Assembly (NCBI GenBank): GCA_022747635.1
Contig: JAKTNV010000011.1
Coordinates: 14,536,475-14,600,474, forward strand
Reading direction: 5' to 3'
DNA from: Hetaerina americana
Taxonomy: Eukaryota; Arthropoda; Insecta; Odonata; Calopterygidae
DNA: 64,000 bases
The notes beneath the pieces were generated by a model. It worked only from the letters and a program-made list of their open reading frames with translations. It did no database searches and was not told the DNA's origin. The translations under genes were made by a program, and so were the position numbers. How positions within the stretch are numbered: the stretch's first letter is position 1; each line of letters starts with the position of its first letter. Positions 42,310 through 53,565 of the stretch are shown one piece after another.

Positions 42310-43217
42310 ACATTCCACTTGAGTCACGGATTTAATATAACCCTCCCTGGTCGTACGCCAACATGTTTTATACATTTGAGATTTTCTCGCAATATATGAT
42401 GCAATTTTCATTCATCATAAGAATCGAGCGTTCGGATAGCCGAAGTGTGGATGAGGTGTGAATGAGTGAGCGAACGAAAGGAAAGAAGCATTAGCTTAAT
42501 GCCGGTGGCGCCGGGTCAAGAAGTCGACGGGAAAAGGAAAAATTCGGAACCCAGTAATGTTCAACCACTTCGAAATGTCCTGGCACACTTCCAGGGTCAC
42601 GATATTTTGGAGTTTCAGGCCGAAATTTCAACGGAAGGCGAGCGAGAAAGAGATGGGTAAAGAGGTTGATTTTCGTTCGGGGTGTAGACACTAAAAGGGA
42701 TGAGCTGAAATGTCTCAAGGGGTAAATTTGGTGGGGGAAGGAAAGGGTTTAAGAGATTCCAAGGGTTTTCAGGGCGTGAAGATAAAAGCAGGACGGGTGA
42801 AATCCATCCCTACGGCGACGTCTCGTCCCCCTCCCCTTATAAGCCTTTACGATCCCTTTTCAGGGTATGTAGGGAGATGAACGACAGGAGGAACGAGTAT
42901 GGTAAGAAAATCGAATTGGGTATTTGCGTCACGCAGGCATAACTCTCCCCTTCTTTAAAAGAAAGGATTAGAACAAATGTTATTCAAATCTTAGAGAAAA
43001 AATATGGTCTTTTAAACATACGATGACACAATTGTGTTAGGTTTTCGTCTTATAATAATACACTTAGATTTTTTTGTAATTTATTAAAGAAGCATATTTT
43101 GTGAGAATCTCGAGCAATTTCATTTCATATTCCCATTTGAAATAATTACGAAATAAAAGCTATTAAAATACTGTGCTGAGGTTTCTTGATCTTTCTTTCT
43201 CTTCCCCGCATATTTAA
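42310..43217. other. Unassigned sequence
   Basis: Nothing recognised. Confidence 0.35.
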
Positions 43218-43333
43218 TATAAGAAAACTGTTAGGTTTCTATCCATAGTCGAAAAAGGTCGCGTTATTTATATTCCAATTGTTGTGAGAAGATTTGTTCA
43301 GTGAAATACATTACCCCATATGACTTCGCCCTA

Positions 43334-43342
<9 letters not shown>
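43218..43342 (+). repeat. Dispersed repeat E, copy 1
   Basis: About 125 bases closely matching 61472-61600 in the same orientation (both contain AAACTGTTAGGTTTCTATCC and AAAAAGGTCGCGTT). Both copies run into a TA-rich tract at the same point. No coding sequence. Confidence 0.85.

Positions 43343-43380
<38 letters not shown>
43340..43380. repeat. (TA)n microsatellite
   Basis: Tail side of repeat E, followed directly by an RTE-like copy. Confidence 0.95.
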
Positions 43381-43385
<5 letters not shown>

Positions 43386-43399
43386 CATATGTGTGTGTG

Positions 43400-43805
43400 T
43401 GCGTATCTGTGCAGGATATGATTAAAGAGGCATGGGAAGAACTGGAGGAATGAAAGTGCTGATGATCTAGCTTTAGTTTGTCAGTCAGCAAAGGGATTGA
43501 AAGCATCGCTGAGTAAATTGAAAATTCAGTGCTACAGATATGAGATGAAAATAATTATTAATAAAACAAGGTTTTGCGATTTTCTAGAAAGAAAAATGCT
43601 AAGCTTAACATTAAAATAGGAGGGCAAAAACTAGAGCAGGTAGAACAGTTTACGTATCTCGGTAGTGTTTTGGACCAATACGGTCAAAGTAGTAGGGACG
43701 TAAGGAGAAGAATTGCGCTAGGCAAAGAGGCTTTCACAAGGAGGAGGGAGTTGATGACGGGGACGTTAAGTAAGGATGTTAAGAAAAGACTCGTAAAAAC
43801 TGGTA
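43400..43805 (+). pseudogene. RTE-like LINE ORF fragment
   Basis: Plus strand: ADDLALVCQSAKGLKAS (ADD catalytic site in a broken frame near 43460), FSRKKNAKLNIKIGGQKLEQVEQFTYLGSVLD, RRRIALGKEAFTRRRELMTGTLSKDVKKRLVKT. 43625-43801 is about 97 percent identical to 46615-46795 by eye, so the family moved recently. It is cut off at 43801. Confidence 0.8.
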
Positions 43806-45118
43806 CAGAACGCGGATGAAAAAATTCCGAATAATACTTATTACCAAATAATTCGAACGCCATTTTGAATCTCCGAACATATTAGGTGATACGTTCTTTT
43901 ATCGCTTTACGTGATTGTGAAATTTGTTTCCTCTGTAATAATTAAATATTGAAATCACGTCAGAGACAACTCATGCGCACAATAACATGCTTCAAGACTG
44001 AGAACGTGTGTTATGTAGCATGAAATGGTAATCTTCAATTTATAGCAATTGATCCGTAGCTCCCTCCTCATAAATGCGTGTGTTTCCGAAAACTGCTAAT
44101 TGTTGCGTCATCCGATCGTTAATCGTATCTCTGCGATTCCCGATCCCTTTTCTTTTCTGCTGTATGTATACAGCCTAATTCAATTCGATGACATCAAAAC
44201 GAAAAACTTATAGCTTCGACCTAATAAATCACATTGATTTCATCCATTTATTTTTTTCTTCTGTCGCAAATCCACCAGTTGATTTCATTTAATAGCAAAA
44301 GGCGCTCCTTTCTAAAAAATTTAAAGTCCTCTCAAGACATTCTTAAGGGGTAAATGAAAACTTTCAATTTCGATAGCCGTGTAATGTAGGCAAGTGGAAC
44401 ACTCTGTTAATTTGCTAATGCTTGTAACTTTGAAAATAGTCCCATGATATGCACCGATGAAAAGTTTAATCAAAAGAAGGATCGCAACTGACTCTTTGGA
44501 AAAATCTGTTTATTTTTTAGTCCTGATTATTCTGTGATAACCAGAGTCTTCATAAATGAAGTGGATAGCGTATAAGCGAGTCAGAAACTTTTGATATTTA
44601 GCTTGCCACAGAGAGAGAGAGATGTATTGGAAAGGGAAAAAAGGGACTCCCTTCCACAAAATCGCGTTTTTATTTAACTTCGCTCTTTAATATCCCTGAA
44701 AACGGATTCCGTCTCTCACCCCACAAAAAAAACTCTTGAGTATCCGATAGGATTCTGTTGACTCTTGTAATTGGGATTCTCGGTTAAATTTTTTTTATTC
44801 TTCCACCATTTCGTCCGTTCCCTTAAAATTGAATACTCTTTTTGAATGTCAAAGGAATTGTAGGTTTGCGTAGAAGTTTTTCTTGTTTACTTTTACGTTT
44901 TTACTGAATAACTACCAAAGCACGAGCATTTATTTCTTACCTATTTATATGCCGAAGAAATTTCTGTTTTTGCAATCGTCAACACATCATGAACCGCATG
45001 ACGAATAGGATTTAAATGGGTGCAAAACCTATGTGACCGTATTAAATTTTTCGCGATCTAAAGTTTTCGATTTTTGTTGTGAAATTTATTCCGGAAGATA
45101 CTTGGGACTGATCGATAT

Positions 45119-45120
<2 letters not shown>
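43806..45120. other. Unassigned AT-rich sequence
   Basis: Nothing recognised. Confidence 0.35.

Positions 45121-45122
<2 letters not shown>

Positions 45123-45190
<68 letters not shown>
45123..45190. repeat. (TA)n microsatellite
   Basis: Left boundary tract of the third foldback element. Confidence 0.95.
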
Positions 45191-45191
<1 letters not shown>

Positions 45192-45244
45192 CATATATGC
45201 TATATATGTATGCTTTCGTAGACGTAACACGGAAGTGCCGAATC

Positions 45245-45491
45245 GTACATTACACAGTAACACACAATATAGAAACACAAAAAAAAGGAACACTCACACG
45301 TTATTTCTTGATATTTCGACGGAATTCTACTCCGTCTTCATCGGAAGATAAAAGAACTAATCAGGATATATAGGATTACTTCTATATCTTCCGATGGAGA
45401 CGGAGTAGAATTCCGTCGAAATTATCAAGAAATAACGTGCGAGTGTTCCTTTTTTTTGTGTTTCTATATTGTGTGTTACTGTATAATGTAC

Positions 45492-45493
<2 letters not shown>
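45245..45493. mobile_element. Third foldback element, between TA tracts
   Basis: Arms of about 106 bp (45245-45350 and 45386-45493) at about 95 percent identity around a 35-base loop. Each arm, read outward, has CCGATGA or CCGATGG, one extra A, the stem GACGGA/TCCGTC with loop GTAGAAT, then GAAA. The left arm's motif is on the minus strand at 45314-45344. Both outer ends meet a TA microsatellite. Confidence 0.8.
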
Positions 45494-45494
<1 letters not shown>

Positions 45495-45586
<92 letters not shown>

Positions 45587-45602
45587 TTATTTATTTATTT
45601 AT
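45495..45602. repeat. (TA)n then (TATT)n microsatellite
   Basis: Right boundary tract of the foldback; ends in ATTT repeats. Confidence 0.95.
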
Positions 45603-46075
45603 ATATTATACATATTTCAAGTGGGGAATTAATCCGCAAAATATATTAATGCCAATAGAAATATTTCGTCGCCCTTCCTTCAGCCTCTTTTTCATATAAA
45701 AGATATTATGGTCTTCATTCAGACCTATAAAGATATTAAAGCTTAGTGTTTTACACTCACTCGGTTAAGCCTGAAAACATCAAATATATCTAAGTGTTTT
45801 CATTAGGATTATATGTTTCGGCTTTTTCTATTTTGGTCGCTTGCGTCAGTACATTAAAAATTGGTTACTCAAATGGACGAAAGAAAGACTGCCGTAACAC
45901 TCACGCACAGTGGGCGTGTATGTAGCGGTTTTTTCAGCAGTTATGGAATCGCATCGCTCACCGTGTGTGAATACAGTGAAAGTTTTTTTCTCCATTCTCT
46001 TTATTAATTATTTAATAGCAAATACACCCCTAGATACATCTATTGCTTATTTATTTATGTTACCTATTATTTATT

Positions 46076-46077
<2 letters not shown>
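45603..46077. other. Unassigned sequence
   Basis: Nothing recognised. Confidence 0.35.
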
Positions 46078-46119
<42 letters not shown>

Positions 46120-46147
46120 TATATAAGTATATATATATATATATATA
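46078..46147. repeat. (TA)n microsatellite
   Basis: 3'-tail side of the SINE-A copy (minus orientation). Confidence 0.9.
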
Positions 46148-46559
46148 CTCATTCACATGGAAATAGATATAAGGAAAAGGGATAGGAACACACATAAAGA
46201 ACGAACACAGTAGAGGTGGGGAAGGCGGAATCAGGCAAATCACAAGTGTAAAAATATTTCCTAGACCGGGACTTGAACTCCGGATCTTTCCACTAGCCGG
46301 GCGGATGCTCTCAACCACTTGAACTATCCAGGAAACGTAATTTACACTGAGATCTGCGATGCTTTAAGCAACCGAGTGCCCCGATTCTTTGGCCAAAAGA
46401 TGACGTTAGGGAGCAGTTTCACCCACCAAAGGAGAAATGTACAATACGCACAGAGGAAAGATTAGTAGTTTAGCAATCATACAACATTATGAAGGATAAG
46501 AACAGTGCGTTTCGTGGCACGCAAAGTCAGAAGAGACGAGCCGCATTAGCCTAATACAC
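46148..46559 (-). mobile_element. SINE-A, complete dispersed copy
   Basis: Follows the 457 bp unit nearly end to end at about 85-90 percent, and lies exactly between two TA tracts. This is the clearest view of one SINE-A insertion: TA tail at 46147, leader end at 46559. Confidence 0.85.
46259..46333 (-). ncRNA. tRNA-like head of the SINE-A copy
   Basis: Minus strand, 75 bases, acceptor stem TCCTGGA/TCTAGGA, D stem, anticodon stem TCCGC/GTGGA with GGC at the anticodon position, B box GTTCAAGTCCC. Compensating changes in the acceptor stem relative to the 0.7 kb copies are partial. Confidence 0.7.
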
Positions 46560-46561
46560 TA

Positions 46562-46614
<53 letters not shown>
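46560..46614. repeat. (TA)n microsatellite
   Basis: Directly joins SINE-A to the RTE-like copy that follows. Confidence 0.95.
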
Positions 46615-46617
<3 letters not shown>

Positions 46618-47125
46618 AAAACTAGATCAGGTAGAACAGTTTACGTATCTCGGTAGTGTTTTGGACCAACACAGTCAAAGTAGTAGGGACGTAAGGGGAA
46701 GAATTGCGCTAGGCAAAGAGGCTTTCACAAGGAGGAGGGAGTTGATGACGGGGACGTTAAGTAAGGATGTTAAGAAAAGACTCGTAAAAACTTTGATATG
46801 GAGCATAGCTATGTACGGCGCGGAAACGTGCTCATTGAAGCAGGAGGATAGACGTAGACTGGAGGTTTTTCAAATGTGGGTGTGGGGAAGAATGGAGAAG
46901 GTGAAATGGACCGAGAAGAAAACAAATGAGGAAGTACTTGGTATGGTGGCCGAAGAGAGGGGTTTGTTGGGAGCAATCCTATGGAGGCAGGAAAAGTGGC
47001 TGAAGGGGGTATTGACCGGCAGCGGGATGTTGAAGACTGTAATTGACGGGAGAATGTTAGGCAAACGAGGAAAGGGAAGGAACAGGATAGGGATGTTGGA
47101 CGGGATGAGGGGAGGAAGAAAGTAA
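46613..47125 (+). pseudogene. RTE-like LINE ORF2 C-terminal part, open but 5'-truncated
   Basis: 170 codons, the best-preserved piece of this family here: LDQVEQFTYLGSVLDQ, RIALGKEAFTRRRELMTG, LIWSIAMYGAETCSLKQEDRRRLEVFQMWVWGRME, NEEVLGMVAEERGLLGAILWRQEKWLKGVL and a basic end. This is the thumb/C-terminal region after the reverse transcriptase. The apparent ATG comes from the TA tract (ATATG), so it is not a real start. RTE assignment is by resemblance. Confidence 0.8.
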
Positions 47126-47240
47126 TCAGAGCTGAAGAGGGACCTAATGTAGTAGGATGTTGTGTTTTGCTAGGGGTCACAAATTATTTAATTAGTAATT
47201 ATGTCCATCCAAAAACCTACCTTAACCGGTAGATTACCTA
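47126..47240 (+). other. RTE-like LINE 3' UTR
   Basis: Ends GTCCATCCAAAAACCTACC...GGTAGATTACC then TAATAATA and a TA tract. The same 3' signature is at 28180, 32950 and, inverted, at 19580. Confidence 0.75.
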
Positions 47241-47242
47241 AT

Positions 47243-47300
<58 letters not shown>
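47241..47300. repeat. (TAA)/(TA)n microsatellite
   Basis: Tail of the RTE-like copy. Confidence 0.9.
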
Positions 47301-47306
<6 letters not shown>

Positions 47307-47339
47307 AAATACACGTTCAATATCTATATATGTGTGTAT

Positions 47340-47695
47340 TTACATACATGATTGAGTTTTGTGTTTACTGTTTCCGTCTCCTTATAATTTCTCCCAACAA
47401 ATCAGTCTACTCCCCAACCATACTGTAGCACTTCCTCGCTTGTTTTCCTTTCAGTCGACTTCGCCTTCTACATCTTTCTCCTCACCCGCACGTCAAAAGC
47501 TACTTATCTACGTCTATCCTCCTCCTTTAGTGACCGTTTCCGCGTCGCTCAAAACTACGATCCATATTAGAGTTTTGACGAGCCATTTGTTACCATCCCT
47601 CCTCAACGACCTTGTCATCAATTTCCTCCTTGTGAAATCTACTTTGCCTAACGCTATTAATCCTCTTATATTGCTAATTCCGTGACCATCTTAGT
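47340..47695 (-). mobile_element. RTE-like LINE, decayed
   Basis: Minus strand AETVTKGG, then ATVWLGSRLICWEKL-type remnants; nucleotide blocks TGTAGCACTTCCTCGCTTGTTTT mirror the NKRGSA/NEEVL region of the family. Confidence 0.6.
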
Positions 47696-49665
47696 CCAAG
47701 ACGCTTAAAAGATATGTTAACCACTATCCTTGCTCTTGTTTTGTGCTCGAGTTACAAGTAATTAGACTATTTTTTATTCCTTAACTATACCATCATTTCA
47801 ATCAAGTGCTAATAAGGTTAAATATGTAAATTTTTATCTTCCCTCCGAAATGTTCTGTACTTTCGTATTAACAATCTCTTTGGTCAAGTCAATACTCTGC
47901 GGTAATTTTTTATGATTATGGGATTTTTATTGCAAGTTTGACTTAATCAAGTAATATCGATTACAGTAATTAAAATCTTGTTTGGTTGGTCATTTTTTCG
48001 TTAAGACTTCCATTGCTGCGATAGTATTTCAGAAAGTAAATTCCGGACGGGTAATTACTCCTCCGTATCTAGAACCTTGTTTTTTATTGTTTTTTATTCG
48101 TAATCTTGCGCTATAATTTCAGTTCTCCCGACATCCTCCAATGGCTACTTATATCCATCTCTCTCTCTCCCTCTCTTCCCTTCTGCTCTCCTCATCATAG
48201 CTTTTTTTAATACATAATTGGCACTCGACGGGTTCTCATCACCTTCAAGAGAAAATGAGTGAGGCGGAGGAAAAAAATATTCTCTCATCTCTCCAGCTAA
48301 CCCCGGCACTGCTAGCGAAACACCGTTACCCTTGATTAATGAGAAGACATGGAAGGGTGGAAAAGGGTTTTTTTGTTGAAAGGGGAGAGAGATGCGGGGT
48401 TTGGGAGATGATGAGAGACAAAAGAGTTCTCTCAGCAAAAGGATTAAATCGGAGGGTGGACTCAGCAAAGGAGGACGTTGACAGGAGTTTGACAGCACTG
48501 GTAGTTACTCTGCCTTTGACGAAGTGACGTAGTGACCGTTGTGATCGTCAAGTCTTTGCGCATTTGGCGGTGAATGGCAGTTTTGTCGGGACGGAGTTCT
48601 GAAAAAAAATGTGTTTCAAGTGTAGCGAAGGAAATTCTAAGTTTTCAGATCCCCTCCTCGTCCATTTTCATCCGTTAATTATGAATTCGTTTTTCGTAAC
48701 TGGATCATTGGACGAAAGAAAGGCTGGGAACAACTCGCAAACCATAATTTCAAGTCAATAAATCTACATGATTTAGAAAAATGTATCTTTTGTGATGATG
48801 TCGAGAAAGAATAAACTCGGCTCCTCATGCATTGCAAGAAAATCTCTTGAAAATTAGATTACGGAGAACACTTCATCAATATTTACTAATATTGAACGTA
48901 TCCCTCCCTTTTGTTTCCAGAAAACTTCGTTTTCTATGCTTTATACTTACGTTTAAGAAGTGGCAATTTTTCTATCGAGTGAAGTCCAAATTTCACGAAT
49001 TTAAAAATAAATAATCAGTCAATTTTAACGATTAATTGTTTTTTCAGGATCACATGGGATTATGAAAGAGTTTTTAATAATCTATGTGTAATTATATTCC
49101 GTTCATTGAAACCTTATTTTTCTTATTTTTTAATCAATTTATTCTCAATTCCTTATGGTGACGTAATTCAGTTGGCCATTAAAACGGTTTCCTCAGCCGA
49201 TTTTTTATTTAAAACTATCATATGTCATAAAAATCCTATCCGTAATCTTCTTATCTCGGTGTCGCTATTTTTTCTTAAACAGAAACCATAAGGTAAACTC
49301 CCATTAAAGATTTTTCTCTTTAATATTTTGTTTTTACTAACAACAATATTTCCGCCGCTGACTTAATATGTTCGTGTTAATTGATTTATAAGTTATCCGT
49401 ACTGCCGTAATCTGGGTCATCGAGATGGAATATTAAGATAGATGAAGTTATTGGTGGTTCATATTAACCAAATTGCTACCAGAAAAGTGAATCGGTATCA
49501 TTGAACATAATTATTAGACGTTGGCAGTTTTCTCTGTAGTAACATGCATTCAAAGTACATTCTCGCAATAAATTTCACGCATATACATGCAATTATCATA
49601 GATATTCTACCGATTAGGGTCGGTTTTGGAAGGACACATCCTATAAGACTATACAACTATGCATT
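47696..49665. other. Unassigned sequence
   Basis: No element or gene recognised; AT-rich apart from a TCTC run near 48160. Confidence 0.35.
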
Positions 49666-49669
49666 TACT

Positions 49670-50400
49670 TGGCTATTCTAACACTAACATCTCAACTGGA
49701 TATTACACATACTCCCTTCCTCCCTCTATTCCGTTCAACATATCTGACTCTATTTCTTCCCCTTCGTCGTTTTCCTGATGCTGTCTCTCTATACTATATC
49801 ATATTCTTCAATATTCCATTTCCCCTCCTCCTTTGGATTTCTCCAAACCATCCCCTCTTCGCTGCTCTTGTCATCATTCCTCGTTTCTTTTCCTTTCTGT
49901 TCATTTCAACCTTTCCCATCATTCTACATACCCAAATGTTGGAGGCCTACAAATCTACGCCTATCATTTTTCTTCAAGGACCATGTTTCTGCACCCAAAA
50001 AAACCACGTTCCACACCAAAATTTTCACTTTTCTCAACACCCTAACTCAGCATCCCTGTCATCAATTCCCTCCACCTGGCGAAATCTTCTCTGCTTAGTG
50101 AGATTCTTTTTCTTACGCCCATAGCACAACAACCATCTTGGACCATAACACTTCAAAAATAGTTTAAATATTCCACCTGCTCAAGTTTTTACGCTCCAAT
50201 TTGAATGTTTAAATTATGCAATCTCCTTTTCAATAACTTCATAACTTTTGTTTTGGTTACATTGATAGCCATCCTATGCATATCACTTCGATTTTATAAT
50301 ATGCTCATAAATGATTCTAAACCCTTGACTGACAAACTAAAGCTTGGTTATCATGGGAGATGTTAACTTAGGTGGGGAATCCATAAAATAAGTTTGACTT
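49670..50400 (-). mobile_element. RTE-like LINE, decayed
   Basis: Minus strand near 50260-50180: VTKTKVMKLLKRR and QIGA-KLEQVEYLNYF; near 50060: FARWRELMTGM. Order and spacing fit ORF2 downstream of the catalytic site. Confidence 0.65.
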
Positions 50401-51254
50401 GCAGACGAGAGAAGTGATGCTGTTCTAAAAAAACTTCCCGGTTGTAATGGAAACTGGTTCACTCTTTAAGTTGCTCTGGCAAATATTATAACTTCATCCC
50501 AATTAGCCATTTAAATAAAAAGTGTAGGACTATATGTCCCCATTTAAATTGTTCCCCGAATTCATGTATCAATGATCCTTGACCCCTTTTGGGAAGCTAC
50601 TGGGAGGATTACGCCATGATAATTGGAGCATATTCACGCAGCTTCAGCTCTCACACAAAAAGTGGCTCTCGGTTTCATCAAAATCATCTCAAACATTTTA
50701 AAAGCAATGGATATTTCTTGAGGCGATATTTCAATTTCTTAGAGAAATAAATATTTTTTTTAAATTTGGAAACTAATGAAGTCTGCCCCTAAAACGAACG
50801 CATTTTATTTATTAATAATATTCATAATGTTTTCTCCAAGTTAAGTTTAGAAATCCCGGAATATCCCTAGAAAATATCTCATTACGGAGGACCTGATGTT
50901 GCTTATAGGTGAATACTTATTTGTATTCGAGCACCATTTAGGACAGTAAATTCAATGTTCCCATTTTTTATCTCCCTGTTACATCGGGTGAGTTATCCAT
51001 TTTACAGTGTTTTAGGTAATGAAATTTTTTTATTCCAGAAAAAAACCACCAGAAAAAGAAAGTAAATAGTTTTTTAAGAAGTGGAGAGGTTTTTGTATTT
51101 GAAGAAAGTAAAAAATGTTTATTTTTCTCGATAACTATGTAACAAAAAATGTTGATTCTTGAAACCCATCAAGGCTTTATGTGCTTAGATTGTTCTTGAT
51201 ATTTCACCATTTAAGGTACGATATGGATGAACACAGACTCAGCAACGATAAATG
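50401..51254. other. Unassigned AT-rich sequence
   Basis: Nothing recognised. Confidence 0.35.
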
Positions 51255-51475
51255 ATTCTAACTAGCCTATAAAAACACTACCTGACATCCGAAACTACCA
51301 TAAACCCTTCTTCAATTCCGCATACTTCATTCCGTCCAGCATGCGTATCCCTTCCTCGCCTGTCTAATATTCTCCCCTCTACATTGCAGTCTTCATACCA
51401 TCGCCAGACAAATGTTCTGTACCCATCTTTGTCCAGGACAATTCCTACCTTGTCACATGCTTCCAAGTTCTTTTA
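51255..51475 (-). mobile_element. RTE-like LINE 3' fragment
   Basis: AACCCTTCTTCAATTCCGCA and TAATATTCTCCCCTCTACATTGC are the inverse of the family's last ORF codons. Confidence 0.6.
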
Positions 51476-51905
51476 CATACAATAGGGAACAGAATCAAAA
51501 AGAAAGTGGAGGAAAATATTGGAAGAGATCAATATGGCTCCCGATAAGGTAAAGGAGCGAAAGACGCTTTACTTGCAATGCGCTTGATCCCAGAAAGAAG
51601 GCTAGAAAAAAATAAGCGATAAAGTTATGGGCGCGGGGGGAAAGAAAGAATATGGTTGTTGGGAGAAGTCAAGACACGACATGGGATATGAAGGGAGGCA
51701 ATGTTGTTGGAAGAATGTAATATTGAAGGGATATTTCTCGGAAAGAGAGGTAGATGAAGGAAAAATAACAGATAAAACTTTGGGTTAATTAAAGGAGGTA
51801 GAAAATATGCAGAGCAAAAGAAAATGAGTTTTCGTAAGGTATAGAAAGGGGTTTGAGGATATTGTGTATGATATGATAGTTTAGAAGTAGAGCAATACTA
51901 GCTTA
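51476..51905 (+). pseudogene. RTE-like LINE with RT motif and 3' part
   Basis: Plus strand NRIKKKVEENIGRDQYGSR, GKGAKDALLAMRLIPERRLEKNK, the finger/motif A entry of the reverse transcriptase, and then a jump to 3' ORF remnants (AATGTAATATTGAAGGGA). Largely deleted between. Confidence 0.65.
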
Positions 51906-52660
51906 GAAATAGAGAAATAGGTAAGGCCTGGTTACATCAAAAACCTGATTTGTACGGGTGTTGAAAAAATACGTACGCCTAATTTTTCCATCTCACGGTT
52001 TTCCCCTATCTCTGCACTCCCTATGCGCAATCATGTTTTCAGGGCCGGTGGAGCTGTATCATTTCCCGTGGGATCTTCTGATACATTTCATTCCCTTTCT
52101 CTCTCTCCCTTTCTGTTCTCTTTCTCCAACCCCAACTTTGATCCTGGTCAGTCCAGCATCCTAAGGGAAGGAAAAAATGTTTCGCTTAAAAACTCAACAA
52201 TATTTTTACGACCATGTTTTTCTCCGAACTCTCCGAAATGGGTATGGAGACATGCAATAAGAACGTCCTTTCTCAAAAGATTGGAGCATTATCCCCGTTA
52301 ACTCAATTTACGGGAAGAAATTGCTTCATGCGCGTGATCATTTAAAATTTCCCTCCCAAGCTTTGTGTCGGTTCTGTGGTTCGTTGACCATTTTTGGTTT
52401 GATGAATCTCTGCCGGGAGTGTGGGAGTGCGTCTGTCGTGTGGGTCTTCAAAGGCGCCTTCTTCATCCTGGGTCAAAAGCTCGCTGAACGAATTGGAACT
52501 GAAATGACTGCAATGGAGGGTCATATAGCAAAAGGTTATTCCCCTGCAAAGAAAAAACTTTGTGGGGAATACCTGTATATTGGTAATCGTGTGCCGTAGA
52601 AACTGACGGAATGATTTGGATAATTCAGATCACATATGCTTGTTGCGGTTTTTGTCATTT
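51906..52660. other. Unassigned sequence
   Basis: Two overlapping plus-strand frames of about 92 codons (52023-52301, 52321-52599) without recognisable motifs. No element seen. Confidence 0.35.
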
Positions 52661-52664
52661 TGGT

Positions 52665-53386
52665 ATCTTAGCACCATGCAAGCCACCGCTTGGGTGTGTG
52701 GCTACTGGTGAATACCCACTAAACTAATTTTGACCCAAATATTTTTCCCCCTAGCGCGGTCGTACAACTTTATTCTGACCCCTTATCACTCGCGGACAAA
52801 ATGAAATCTTAAATCTATATGTTCTGCACTTGGCCTCCTTAATTTTATTTGTCCTGTCGCAGTACACTGGAACTAATAATACATTTTCAACATCATTGCC
52901 AAACAGACATCTTTCCAAAGCATACAAGAGCTTCAATCTGTAATTTAACCCTCGCTCCGTAAGTGAATCCCAGCCGAGCTGCTCTAATATTTTGGATTTG
53001 CTACTAAGTTTATCAAATTAACGTTTAACAAATCTAGCTCCTCTACACTGCACGCTATCCAATTCGGCAATTAATTCAACTTCGTGAGGATCCCATATAC
53101 TTGCAGCATATTCTATATGAGGCCTGACCAGCGACAGATAATATTTCTCTTTGACCTTTTCATCACATTTACCCAGTGCTCCATTAATACATCCTAATTC
53201 TTCGTTAGCTTGTCCACATATTCCCCATATGTGTTTCCCCCAGGAGAGATCGTGAGTGAGGTAACGCCTAGGTATTTAATTGAGTCTACACATTCCATTT
53301 CGGTGTTCCCAATGCAGTAGGCGTTCGGGAGGGAATTGCTCTTTTTCCAAAGATTTATGGCGACGCACTTTTTATGTTTAATTCTA
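52665..53386 (-). mobile_element. CR1-like LINE, 5'-truncated copy
   Basis: Minus strand: FRIKHKKCVAINLWKKSN.LPNAYCIGNTEMECVDSIKYLGV (53390-53260), a decayed HLEYA-x-WDP region, then MKLLYALERCLFGNDVENVLL and RFKISFCPRVIRGQNKVVRPR (52751-52936). This is the C-terminal segment of CR1/jockey-type ORF2. Stops and frameshifts present. Confidence 0.8.
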
Positions 53387-53429
53387 AATTCAGATGAAAA
53401 TAAAGATTTATCAAAGTACAACCCACTCA

Positions 53430-53465
53430 CTTCGATACTTTGGTGGTCCCAGCAACCTTCATCAG
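53430..53465 (-). ncRNA. Weak hammerhead-like motif
   Basis: Minus strand CTGATGA (53459-53465), then a stem-capable GC-rich segment and CGAAG, followed downstream by ATAAATCTTTATTTT. Less convincing than 42273 because the stem is not next to GAAG. Confidence 0.3.
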
Positions 53466-53517
53466 GTTACAAGGACTTACACACACACATAAGCACACAC
53501 AAATGAATAAATATTAA

Positions 53518-53565
53518 AATATTTATTTATTTATTTGTTTGTTTATTTATTTGTTTATTTAATTA
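53518..53565. repeat. (TATT/TGTT)n microsatellite
   Basis: Short tetranucleotide repeat. Confidence 0.85.

Noticed and set aside
46613..46615. ATG of the 170-codon RTE-like frame as a true start
   Set aside because: It is formed by the edge of the TA tract; the element is 5'-truncated there.
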